Source: Phosphoribacter sp037045045 (lineage in GTDB: Bacteria; Actinomycetota; Actinomycetes; Actinomycetales; Dermatophilaceae). From it: a DNA stretch of 64,000 nucleotides. Under the pieces are notes generated by a model, which did no database searches, was not told where the DNA came from, and saw only the letters and a list, made by a program, of their open reading frames with translations. Each line of letters opens with the position of its first letter. The first letter of the stretch is position 1. The stretch covers positions 558,001 to 622,000 of the forward strand of contig JBAOHL010000003.1 of assembly GCA_037045045.1 (NCBI GenBank). The letters run 5' to 3'. Shown here piece by piece: positions 25,204-32,868 of this stretch. The translations under genes were made by a program, and so were the position numbers.

Positions 25204-26427
25204 ATGACCTGGCTCGACGTCCCGGCCGACCATCCGTTCGGCATCGCCACCCTCCCCTACGGCGTGTTTTCCACCGACGTCTCGCCGCCTCGGGTCGGGG
25301 TGCGCATCGGCGAGCAGGTGCTCGACCTGGCCGCCCTCGCCGAACACACCGGGGCCCCAGCCGACGTCGCCAAGGCCTGGGCCACCCCGAGCCTCAACGC
25401 GTTCCTCGCGATGGGCCGCGGCGCCTGGCAGAGCGCCCGGGCCTGGGTGAGCGAGGTGCTCACCGACGAGTCGCGCCGAGACGACGCGCTCGAGCACCTG
25501 CACCCCCTCGCCGCGGTGACGATGCACCTGCCGATCCAGGTCGCCGACTACGTCGACTACTACGCCAGCGAACACCACGCCAGCAACGTCGGGCAGATCT
25601 TCCGCCCGGACAGCCCCGGCCTGCCGCCCAACTGGAAGCACCTGCCGATCGGCTACCACGGCCGCTCGGGCACCATCGTCGTCTCGGGCACCGACGTCAC
25701 GCGCCCGTCGGGTCAGCGCAAGGGACCCCACGACCCCGCGCCGGTCTACGGCCCGAGCATCCGCCTGGACATCGAGGCCGAGCTCGGGTTCCTCGTCGGC
25801 GGCGCGACGACGATGGGCAGCCGCGTCGGCGTCGACGAGGCCGACGAACACCTCTTCGGCGTCGTCGTCCTCAACGACTGGAGCGCCCGGGACATCCAGG
25901 CCTGGGAATACGTCCCGCTGGGGCCCTATCTCGGCAAGTCGTTCGCCACGTCGATCTCGGCCTGGGTCACCCCGATGGAGGCGCTGAGGCCGGCCCGGAT
26001 CGCGTTGCCCGGCCAGTTGGATCCGGTGCCGCTGCCCTACCTGCGCTCGGGCTCGGACGCGGCATACGGGCTCGACGTGCAGGTCGAGGTCGCGATCAAC
26101 GGCACCGTCGTCGCGCGTCCTCCGTATGCCGCGATGTACTGGTCGCCGACCCAGATGCTCGCGCACATGACCGTCAACGGGGCGAGCCTGCGCGACGGGG
26201 ACCTGTTCGGTTCCGGCACGATTAGCGGCACCGAGAAGGACACCCGTGGCAGCCTGCTCGAACTCACGTGGAACGGCACCGAGCCGCTGACCCTGGCCGA
26301 CGGGTCGAGCCGGGGGTACCTCGAGGACGGCGACACGGTGACGATGACCGCGTGGGCGCCCGGGCCGGGCGGTGCCCGGATCGGCATCGGCGAGGTCACC
26401 GGGACGATCCGCCCGACCGCCCGGTAG
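25204..26427 (+). CDS. fahA: Fumarylacetoacetase
   Basis: The product is 407 residues with AAGGAG upstream of ATG. The N-terminal SH3-like domain (FGIATLPYGVFS) is followed by the FAH barrel: DYVDYYASEHHASNVG (catalytic His and metal ligand), WKHLPIGYHGRSGTIV, RLDIEAELGFLVG, GVVVLNDWSARDIQAWEYVPLGPYLGKSF, and AYWSPTQ-type residues MYWSPTQMLAHMT. It splits fumarylacetoacetate into fumarate and acetoacetate, finishing tyrosine catabolism. It sits 4 bp after the unknown gene. Confidence 0.97.
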   Translation: MTWLDVPADHPFGIATLPYGVFSTDVSPPRVGVRIGEQVLDLAALAEHTGAPADVAKAWATPSLNAFLAMGRGAWQSARAWVSEVLTDESRRDDALEHLHPLAAVTMHLPIQVADYVDYYASEHHASNVGQIFRPDSPGLPPNWKHLPIGYHGRSGTIVVSGTDVTRPSGQRKGPHDPAPVYGPSIRLDIEAELGFLVGGATTMGSRVGVDEADEHLFGVVVLNDWSARDIQAWEYVPLGPYLGKSFATSISAWVTPMEALRPARIALPGQLDPVPLPYLRSGSDAAYGLDVQVEVAINGTVVARPPYAAMYWSPTQMLAHMTVNGASLRDGDLFGSGTISGTEKDTRGSLLELTWNGTEPLTLADGSSRGYLEDGDTVTMTAWAPGPGGARIGIGEVTGTIRPTAR

Positions 26428-26441
26428 GGCCGGACCGGCCC
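26427..26441. terminator. Short perfect inverted repeat at the fahA stop
   Basis: GGGCCGG-A-CCGGCCC starts on the last base of the fahA stop codon, in the 95-bp convergent gap with the IclR gene. A one-base loop makes it a weak hairpin. It may act as a bidirectional terminator or simply be G+C-rich sequence. Confidence 0.35.
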
Positions 26442-26522
26442 GCTCGACGCCTGCGCCCTCTCGGCCGGACCCGAGCCGGACCCGCGGCCGGCGGGAGGTG
26501 CGCCGGGACGGACGCAGAGCAC

Positions 26523-27191
26523 TCAGCCGATCAGCCTGGTGACTCTCTCGGCCGCAGCCCGAAGATGCGGACCGACCACCTCGGGGTCCAAGGCGACGAG
26601 GGCGACGACCCCGATCGAGGCCGCGAGCCCCCCGCCACGCAGTCGCAGTGGCTGGGCGATGCCGTGCGCCCCGGCCTGCAGCTCCCCTTCCGACGTGACC
26701 AGGCCGTGTCGGCCGTCCCGGGCCGCGAGGACCGCCCGGCCCGAGGCACCTTGGGTCAGCGGATGGCGGGCGCCTCGGCGATAGGCGACGTGGAACGTCG
26801 GCCACGACGGCTCGACGACGGCGACCGCGAGCGCCTCCTCGCCGTCGTCGATCGTGACGTGGGCTGTGGCACCGACGGCTTCGGCGAGGTCGCGCAGCGC
26901 GGGGGCCAGCCGGCTCTGCAGGGACGGCAGGACCGAGGCCGTCAGAGCCGTGATCCCAATCCCCAGGCTGACTCGACCGCCCGAGTCACGACGGACCAGG
27001 TCGTGGCTCTCGAGGGTGGCGACGAGCCGATAGACGACGGGTCGGCCGATACCGAGCTCGGCGGCCAGCTCGGTGACGGTGAGCCCGCCGGCATGCTCAC
27101 GTCGCGCGAGCAGCAGCAACAGGCGAAGCCCTCGGTCGAGAGTTTGCGAGGTCTCCGGTGCCCCCGCCGAACCGGCACTCGCCCGGCTCAC
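26523..27191 (-). CDS. IclR-family transcriptional regulator
   Basis: The product is 222 residues with a GTG start; longer in-frame sequence overlaps the RDD gene. An N-terminal winged helix-turn-helix (LTVTELAAELGIGRPVVYRLVATLESHDLVRR) is followed by the IclR ligand domain (VGATAHVTIDDGEEALAVAVVEPS, HPLTQGASGRAVLA). It lies immediately downstream of fahA on the opposite strand and is probably the regulator of hmgA and the divergent operon, as HmgR is in pseudomonads (inference). The gene is 7 bp after the RDD-protein stop, so it likely shares that transcript. Confidence 0.88.
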   Translation of the reverse strand: MSRASAGSAGAPETSQTLDRGLRLLLLLARREHAGGLTVTELAAELGIGRPVVYRLVATLESHDLVRRDSGGRVSLGIGITALTASVLPSLQSRLAPALRDLAEAVGATAHVTIDDGEEALAVAVVEPSWPTFHVAYRRGARHPLTQGASGRAVLAARDGRHGLVTSEGELQAGAHGIAQPLRLRGGGLAASIGVVALVALDPEVVGPHLRAAAERVTRLIG

Positions 27192-27198
27192 GGCCGGG

Positions 27199-28110
27199 TC
27201 ATCGTCGGGGCAGCGCGCGCACGACGAGCGTGTCGGCCACCTTGTCGTGCAACGCCTGTCGACGCGGGTCCCACAGCAGCCAGAGGTTGTCCAGCAGGCT
27301 GACCAAGTTGGCCACGATGGCGATGCCCGGCACCAACCCGAGCAGATCCAGGCCCCGCGGCAAGACCTGGCGCCGCAGCGCCTCGACGAGGGTAAGCGGG
27401 CCGGGCCGGCCGACCCGGCGCACGGCGATGCCGAGGATGCGCTTGCCCGGGGTGGCACCCCACCGGACCAGGAAGAACGTCTCGTAAACCAGGCTTACCA
27501 CCACGGTGACGAGCGTCAGCGGGACCATGATCTTGGCCATCTCGGCATTGACCGCCGACTGGTCCACCGCGCTGTTCACGCCCCGCTCGGCATCGCGCGC
27601 CATCTGGGCGAACAGGTCCATGAACCGGCGGATCGGTTCGATGGTCCACGGCAGGGCGGCGATCGTCGTGAGCACCCCGGTGATGATGCCGTCGACGATC
27701 CGCGCGAGCAGCCGCTGCCACCACTGGGCCAGCGGCACCCCGTCGGCGGAGGTCGGACCCACCGGCGGCCAGGCGACCTGGGGCGCCGCACCGTAGCCGT
27801 AGCCCGCCGGCGGAGGCGCGCCGTAACCCGCGGGCGGCAACCCGCCGTAGCCCGCCGGCGGAGGCGCGCCGTAACCCGCGGGCGGCGGCTGGCGGTCCTG
27901 GACCCCGGAGGGGTAAGGCCCCGAAGCCGGCCCACCGGCATACCCTCCGCCAGGCGAAGGAGCGTGGGGGAAGTCGGGTCGCCCGATCGTCGAGGCCGCA
28001 GCGGTCGGCGAGGTCTTCGGCACGGTGTTGTCGGTCCACAGGATCCCGTCCCAATAGCGCAGGGCGCCCGGGTCCTGGGGGTCGTCGTACCATCCCGATG
28101 GCTGCGTCAT
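27199..28110 (-). CDS. RDD-family membrane protein with DUF2510 N-terminus
   Basis: The product is 303 residues. The ATG at 28110 gives MTQPSGWYDDPQDPGALRYWDGILWT, a DUF2510 motif (W-Y-x-D-P ... L-R-Y-W-D-G). Residues about 65-105 are a repetitive PPAGYGAP tract encoded by near-identical 27-30-bp units. The RDD domain follows (WWQRLLARIVDGIITGV with Arg-Asp, several helices, WGATPGKRILGI). The function is unknown; some RDD proteins are sodium/proton antiporters. A 98-bp divergent region separates it from tnaA. Confidence 0.88.
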   Translation of the reverse strand: MTQPSGWYDDPQDPGALRYWDGILWTDNTVPKTSPTAAASTIGRPDFPHAPSPGGGYAGGPASGPYPSGVQDRQPPPAGYGAPPPAGYGGLPPAGYGAPPPAGYGYGAAPQVAWPPVGPTSADGVPLAQWWQRLLARIVDGIITGVLTTIAALPWTIEPIRRFMDLFAQMARDAERGVNSAVDQSAVNAEMAKIMVPLTLVTVVVSLVYETFFLVRWGATPGKRILGIAVRRVGRPGPLTLVEALRRQVLPRGLDLLGLVPGIAIVANLVSLLDNLWLLWDPRRQALHDKVADTLVVRALPRR

Positions 28111-28208
28111 ACCCCTACTCTCGCACGCCGGCACGCGCCCGACGGGCATCCCAGGGTCCGAGCGGTTCGCCGCCGCCCGGCACCCCGCGGGCCCTACAGT
28201 GCGGTCTC

Positions 28209-29591
28209 ATGAGCGAGCAACCGTTCCGGACCGTCATCGAGCCCTTCCGCATCCACTCGGTCGAACCGCTGCGGATGACGACGGCGGACTACCGCCGCGA
28301 AACAGTCCGCGCGGCGGCATACAACCTCTTCCAGATCCACGCCGAGGACGTCATTGTCGACCTGCTCACCGACTCCGGCACCGGGGCGATGAGCCGCGAC
28401 CAGTGGGCGGCCATCCAGCACGGCGACGAGTCGTATGCCGGGTCGCCCTCCTACTTCCTCTTCCGGGACGCGGTACGCGAGCTGTTCCCCTATGCCCACG
28501 TCATCCCCACCCACCAGGGGCGGGCCGCCGAACGGATCCTCTTCCAGGTCCTCGGCGGGCCGGGCAAGGTCGTGCCGAGCAACACCCACTTCGACACGAC
28601 CCGGGCCAACATCGAGTACACCGGGGCGCAGGCCGTCGACCTCGTCGTCGCCGAGGGCCGTGACCCCGCCGCGATCCACCCCTTCAAGGGGAACATGGAT
28701 CTCGACGCACTGGAAACCCTTCTCCGGCAACGCGGATCGGACATCCCCTGCGTGATGATGACGGTGACGAACAACTCCGGCGGGGGCCAACCGGTATCCC
28801 TGGCGAACCTGCACGCGGTGTCCGAGCTCGCCCACGCGCACGGCAAGCCGCTGTTCCTCGACGCGTGCCGGTTCGCCGAGAACGCGTGGTTCATCCGCGA
28901 GCGTGAGCCCGGGCAGGGCGATCGTGACGTGCCCGACATCGTCCGCGAGATGGCCGCGCTCGCCGACGGCATGACGATGTCGGCGAAGAAGGACCCGATG
29001 GGCAACATCGGCGGCTGGCTCGCGCTCGACGACGAGGACCTCGCCGCGCAGTGCCGCACCCTGCTCATCCTCACCGAGGGGTTCCCGACGTACGGCGGGC
29101 TGGCCGGTCGCGACCTCGAGGCGCTGGCCCAGGGGCTGCGCGAGGTGGTCTCGCACGACTTCCTGCGCTACCGGATCCGCTCGACCGCCTACGTCGCCGA
29201 GGCCCTCGACCGGCTCGGGATGCCGTGCATCAAGCCCGCGGGTGGTCACGCGGTCTACATCGACGCGAAGGCCCTGTTGCCGCACATCCCACCGCTGGAG
29301 TTCCCGGGCCAGGCGCTGGCGGTCGCGCTGTACGAGATCGGCGGGATCCGGTCCTGCGAGATCGGGTCGGTGATGTTCGGCCGCCAGCTCGACGGGTCGC
29401 AGTCCCCCGCGGCCATGGAACTGGTCCGCCTCGCGATCCCGCGACGGACGTACACCCAGAGCCACATGGACTACGTCATCGAGGTGGCCGAGCGGGTCAT
29501 GGCGGTCAAGGACTCGCTGCCCGGCTACCGCATCGTCACCGAACCGGCCCAGCTGCGCCACTTCACCGCGACGTTCGAACCCATCGGATGA
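28209..29591 (+). CDS. tnaA: Tryptophanase (PLP-dependent beta-eliminating lyase)
   Basis: The product is 460 residues, normal for the tryptophanase/tyrosine phenol-lyase family. The PLP Lys lies in MTMSAKKDPMGNIGG. The substrate-determining positions favour tryptophanase: FDTTR carries the Asp that tyrosine phenol-lyase replaces with Thr, and IRSCEIGS carries Ile where tyrosine phenol-lyase has an Arg in MERG. EGFPTYGGLAGRDLEALAQGLR and RRTYTQSHMDY are well conserved. It would convert tryptophan to indole, pyruvate and ammonia. No TnaC-like leader or tryptophan permease is nearby. Tryptophanase is uncommon in high-GC actinobacteria, so lateral acquisition is possible, although its composition matches its neighbours. 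Confidence 0.88.
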   Translation: MSEQPFRTVIEPFRIHSVEPLRMTTADYRRETVRAAAYNLFQIHAEDVIVDLLTDSGTGAMSRDQWAAIQHGDESYAGSPSYFLFRDAVRELFPYAHVIPTHQGRAAERILFQVLGGPGKVVPSNTHFDTTRANIEYTGAQAVDLVVAEGRDPAAIHPFKGNMDLDALETLLRQRGSDIPCVMMTVTNNSGGGQPVSLANLHAVSELAHAHGKPLFLDACRFAENAWFIREREPGQGDRDVPDIVREMAALADGMTMSAKKDPMGNIGGWLALDDEDLAAQCRTLLILTEGFPTYGGLAGRDLEALAQGLREVVSHDFLRYRIRSTAYVAEALDRLGMPCIKPAGGHAVYIDAKALLPHIPPLEFPGQALAVALYEIGGIRSCEIGSVMFGRQLDGSQSPAAMELVRLAIPRRTYTQSHMDYVIEVAERVMAVKDSLPGYRIVTEPAQLRHFTATFEPIG

Positions 29592-29881
29592 ACGGCCACG
29601 CATGAGGGCGGCACACCGTGCATGTGACGGGGGTCGCTCCCTTGCTGGTGGGGCGTACTGGATGCACCGGGGACGTTTCTGATGCGTTGGCTTCCCAGTG
29701 ATTCCGGGGTCGACCCGGTGGTCAGCGGCGCTATCCCCCTGGGTTGAAAGGGAGGCACCGCCGCCAGGCGAACGACCATGGCAGAGGCACCGGGACCCCT
29801 CATCGGACCGAGGGTTGACCCGCGACAGGCCGTAGGAGACTCCGCGCGACGAAGGGCCGGGAAGCGAAACGGCAGCTTGCG
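29592..29881. other. Unassigned 290-bp convergent intergenic region
   Basis: This lies between the stops of tnaA and the tautomerase. I find no convincing gene. Several short inverted elements occur (for example GCAC-ACC-GTGC near 29622 and CCGGGG/CCCCGG-type stretches), and it is slightly less G+C-rich than its surroundings. A minus-strand frame is open through it but has no recognisable family. It may contain a decayed gene or a non-coding RNA. Confidence 0.4.
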
Positions 29882-30256
29882 TCAGGCGTACTGGGCGATG
29901 CCGTCGCCGAACGACCAATTCTCCTTGGCGACTTCGACGAGGCTGACGAGCACGTCCTGCGGGCGCACGCCGAGTTGCTCGTGCAGGCGCCGGGCCAACA
30001 GGGCGTAGAAGGCCTGCTTCATCTCGACCGTGCGCCCGCCGTTGAGGGTGACCTGGACGACGACGATGCCGTCGGAGCGCTGCACGCCGAGGTAGTTCGG
30101 GTCGTAGACGAGATCGCCTGGCGCGTGGGTCGTGACGATGTGGAAGTTGTCGGCCTCGGGGACGTTGATCGTGTCGACCATCGTCCGGTAGACGATCTCG
30201 CCGACCGCTCGACCGTCCGGGCCGCCCTCGATGGTGTCGATGCGTACGAGCGGCAT
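29882..30256 (-). CDS. Tautomerase-superfamily protein
   Basis: The product is 124 residues. Mature Pro1 follows the initiator Met (MPLVRIDTIEG), the catalytic base of tautomerases. Two beta-alpha-beta units are visible (VGEIVYRTMVDTINVPEADNF and MKQAFYALLARRLHEQLGVRPQDVLVSLVEV). The length fits the fused 4-oxalocrotonate tautomerase-like subgroup (Tautomerase_2 type). It ends KENWSFGDGIAQYA, typical of that subgroup. The substrate is unknown; the setting next to aromatic catabolism is suggestive only. Confidence 0.88.
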   Translation of the reverse strand: MPLVRIDTIEGGPDGRAVGEIVYRTMVDTINVPEADNFHIVTTHAPGDLVYDPNYLGVQRSDGIVVVQVTLNGGRTVEMKQAFYALLARRLHEQLGVRPQDVLVSLVEVAKENWSFGDGIAQYA

Positions 30257-30259
30257 ACC

Positions 30260-30646
30260 TCAGTCCTTTCCGCCCGGGCCGGAACCGCCCGAGTCGCCCT
30301 CGTCCTTGGGCCCGCGTAGCCCGTCGTAGATCTCCTTGCACGTCGGGCAGACCGGGAACTTCTGCGGGTCGCGGCCCGGCACCCAGACCTTGCCGCACAG
30401 CGCGATCACGGGGGCGCCCGACACCGCGCTCTCGAGGATCTTCTCCTTGCGCACGTAGTGGCTGAACCGCTCGTGGTCGCCGGGTTCGGCGACCTCGGGC
30501 ACGGTCTGCTCACGCTCGAGAACCCCGGTCGACGTACGCGGCTGGGACAGCTCGCGCTGCGGCTCGTGGGGCTCGAACGGGTCGGGCGGGAGCGTCGAAG
30601 CGGCAGGGGTGCTCGGCGCGACAGCGAGCGGCCAACGAGACGGCAT
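30260..30646 (-). CDS. DUF3039 family protein
   Basis: The product is 128 residues. The conserved core is GDHERFSHYVRKEKILESAVSG followed by VIALCGKVWVPGRDPQKFPVCPTCKEIYDGLRG. A CxxC pair (VCPTCKE) plus an upstream Cys suggest a small metal site. The N-terminal about 55 residues are variable and Pro-rich. The family is restricted to actinobacteria and its function is unknown. The stop lies 3 bp from the tautomerase start. Confidence 0.92.
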   Translation of the reverse strand: MPSRWPLAVAPSTPAASTLPPDPFEPHEPQRELSQPRTSTGVLEREQTVPEVAEPGDHERFSHYVRKEKILESAVSGAPVIALCGKVWVPGRDPQKFPVCPTCKEIYDGLRGPKDEGDSGGSGPGGKD

Positions 30647-30655
30647 ACCCGGACC

Positions 30656-31855
30656 CTAACCCAACGCCGCCGCGAGATCCTCGACGAGGTCGGCCGGGTC
30701 CTCGAGGCCGACGGACAGCCGGATCGTCCCGTCGGTGATGCCCACTGCGGCACGAGCCTGCGGCGTGAGCCGGCGGTGCGTCGTCGTCGCGGGGTGGGTG
30801 ACGAGGGACTTGACGTCGCCGAGGTTGTTCGAGATGTCGACGAGGGTGAGCGCGTTCATCACCCGGAACGCGTCGGCCTTGTCGCCGTCGATGGCGAACG
30901 TCACGACCGTGCCACCGCCGAGCATCTGCCGCCGGGCGAGTTCGTGCTGCGGGTGGTCCGCGCGCCACGGGTGCAACACCCGGGTCACCCGCGGATGCCC
31001 GGCGAGGTATGCCGCGACCGCGAGCGCGTTGTCGTGCTGCCGGTTGACCCGCAGGGACATCGTCTCCAGGCCCTTGAGCATGACCCATGCGTTGAACGGC
31101 GAGAGGGCCGGGCCGGTGTGGCGCATGAGGTTCTTCACCGGCCCTTCGACGTAGTCGACCGGCCCGAGGATCGCCCCGCCGAGGGCCCGACCCTGGCCGT
31201 CGATGTGCTTGGTCGCCGAGTAGACGACGATGTCGGCGCCGTGCTCGAGCGGCTTGGAGAACACCGGGGTGCCGAAGACGTTGTCGACGACGACCTGCGC
31301 GCCGACCGCGTGCGCGAGGTCGGATACCGCGCGGATGTCGACGAGCTCCTGCATGGGATTGCTCGGGGTCTCGAAAAACACCGCCGCAGTGGGGCGGTCG
31401 AGCGCCGCGGCCCACTGGTCGAGGTCCGGACCGTCGACGAGCACCGACTCGACGCCCCAGCGGGGCAGGATCTCGTCGACGACGACGAAGCACGACCCGA
31501 ACAGCGCGCGCGAGGAGACGATTCGATCGCCCTGACCGCACAGCGCGGCGAGCGACACGAACACGGCGGCCATGCCCGAGGCCGTGCCGAAGCAGGCCGG
31601 CGCGCCTTCGAGCAGCCGCAGGCGTTCCTCGAACATCGCAACCGTCGGATTGCCGTAACGGCTGTAGATGAACTTGTCGATCTCGTCCTTGAAGGCCGCC
31701 TCGGCCTGCTCCGCGTCGTCGTAGACGAATCCCGAGGTGAGGAACAGCGCCTCGGCCGTCTCGTCGAACTCGCTGCGGGTCAGGCCACCCCGCACGGCAT
31801 ACGTGTCGGGGCGCAGCCGTCGCAGGGGCGCAGCCGGATCGCCGCCCCCGCTCAT
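30656..31855 (-). CDS. metZ: O-succinylhomoserine sulfhydrylase (Cys/Met metabolism PLP enzyme)
   Basis: The product is 399 residues. The ATG at 31855 overlaps the rhodanese stop (ATGA), and the longer frame above it is rhodanese DNA. The PLP Lys lies in VVYSATKHIDGQGRALGGAI. Other family motifs are SRYGNPTVAMFEERL, FFETPSNPMQELVDI and HTGPALSPFNAWVMLKGLET. The GQGRALGG segment and overall form fit MetZ better than cystathionine gamma-synthase, but the subfamily cannot be proven by eye. With the coupled rhodanese it may channel sulfane sulfur into homocysteine synthesis (inference). Confidence 0.88.
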   Translation of the reverse strand: MSGGGDPAAPLRRLRPDTYAVRGGLTRSEFDETAEALFLTSGFVYDDAEQAEAAFKDEIDKFIYSRYGNPTVAMFEERLRLLEGAPACFGTASGMAAVFVSLAALCGQGDRIVSSRALFGSCFVVVDEILPRWGVESVLVDGPDLDQWAAALDRPTAAVFFETPSNPMQELVDIRAVSDLAHAVGAQVVVDNVFGTPVFSKPLEHGADIVVYSATKHIDGQGRALGGAILGPVDYVEGPVKNLMRHTGPALSPFNAWVMLKGLETMSLRVNRQHDNALAVAAYLAGHPRVTRVLHPWRADHPQHELARRQMLGGGTVVTFAIDGDKADAFRVMNALTLVDISNNLGDVKSLVTHPATTTHRRLTPQARAAVGITDGTIRLSVGLEDPADLVEDLAAALG

Positions 31856-32265
31856 CCCTGCCGCCACGGGAGCCCGGCGACCTTCCACCCCGACACGGTG
31901 CGGTGGTGGGCGCCGTCGTGCGGCCCCTCGAACCCGTCGAGGACGTTGTATGCCGGCCCGAGCCCGGCCGCGGTGGCCGCCGTCGCCGCGTGCACCGAGC
32001 GCACCCCCGACCGGCAGAGGAAGTAGACCGGCTGGCCCGGCTCGACACCGGCCTCGAGCAGGTCGTCGACGAAGGCCGCGTTGAGGGTGCCAGCCGGGTA
32101 GTGCTGCCACTCGACGGTCAGGGCCTGCTTGCCGATCGGCGTGAGGTCCGGCAGCCCGACGTAGGTCCACTCGGCGGCGGTGCGCACGTCGACGAGGACC
32201 GCACGTTCGTCGGCAGCGAGCGCGGCATACGTGTCGGTCGGGCTGAGGTCACCGGCGTAGTCCAT
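31852..32265 (-). CDS. Rhodanese-domain sulfurtransferase
   Basis: The product is 137 residues, single domain. The active-site Cys lies in YFLCRSGVRSVHAATA, preceded by AVLVDVRTAAEWTYVGLPDL. It accepts and donates sulfane sulfur. It overlaps metZ by 4 bp, an arrangement seen in other bacteria where the pair acts in sulfur assimilation. Confidence 0.92.
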   Translation of the reverse strand: MDYAGDLSPTDTYAALAADERAVLVDVRTAAEWTYVGLPDLTPIGKQALTVEWQHYPAGTLNAAFVDDLLEAGVEPGQPVYFLCRSGVRSVHAATAATAAGLGPAYNVLDGFEGPHDGAHHRTVSGWKVAGLPWRQG

Positions 32266-32307
32266 GCGCGCCAGCCTAACGAGCCCACCCGGGGCGGCCG
32301 CGGCGCG

Positions 32308-32868
32308 TCAGTTCATCGACGGGTCGTCGGGGAAGTCGGCAACGAGCGAGAGGCTGCCCCGTTGGCGACGCAGGACCACGGCCCACAGCGTCTCGGGTTC
32401 GGCGGTGAAGGGGTCGCGCGGCTCGGCCTCCAGGACGTACCAGTCGCCGCGCCGGATCTCGTTCTCGAGTTGTCCCTCGGCCCAGCCGGCATACCCGGCG
32501 AAGATCCGCAGGCCGGCGACCTCGGCCGCGACGAGCACGGGTGGGGCGTCGAGGTCGACGACCCCGATGCCGCCGAACAGCTTGCGGATGCCCATGGGGT
32601 CACCGGCATCGCCAGGGACGGTGACGATGCCGATCGCCGAGTCGGTGCTCACCGGGCCGCCCTCGAACAGAGTGTGCGGCCTCGTCGTCACCTCGCCCCA
32701 CCCGGGCAGGACCGCCTCGACGGCCGCCTGCATGGGCTTGTTGAGCACGACCCCCTGCGCACCACCGGCGTCGTGGTGCAACAGCAGGATCACCGAGCGC
32801 CGGAAGACCTCGCCTTCGACCTGTGGGGTCGCGGCGAGGAGTTTCCCCGTGAGGTGCTCGGTGCCCAC
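32308..32868 (-). CDS. YqgE/AlgH family protein
   Basis: The product is 186 residues. Motifs are LTGKLLAATPQVEGEVFRRSVILLLHHDAGGAQGVVLNKP, LFEGGPVSTDSAIGIV and IFAGYAGWAEGQLENEI, diagnostic for the family. The function is uncertain. Its first 79 bp overlap the 3' end of the helicase gene in another frame, an unusually long overlap for this genome. Confidence 0.95.
   Translation of the reverse strand: MGTEHLTGKLLAATPQVEGEVFRRSVILLLHHDAGGAQGVVLNKPMQAAVEAVLPGWGEVTTRPHTLFEGGPVSTDSAIGIVTVPGDAGDPMGIRKLFGGIGVVDLDAPPVLVAAEVAGLRIFAGYAGWAEGQLENEIRRGDWYVLEAEPRDPFTAEPETLWAVVLRRQRGSLSLVADFPDDPSMN

Noticed and set aside
28209..29591. Tyrosine phenol-lyase
   Set aside because: The substrate-site positions (Asp in FDTTR and Ile in CEIGS) fit tryptophanase and not the Thr/Arg pair of tyrosine phenol-lyase.
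29600..29830. Cobalamin or c-di-AMP riboswitch
   Set aside because: Some GGAA and CCGGG-like strings suggested it, but the conserved cores are not present in order, and the element would lie downstream of two convergent genes rather than upstream of one.
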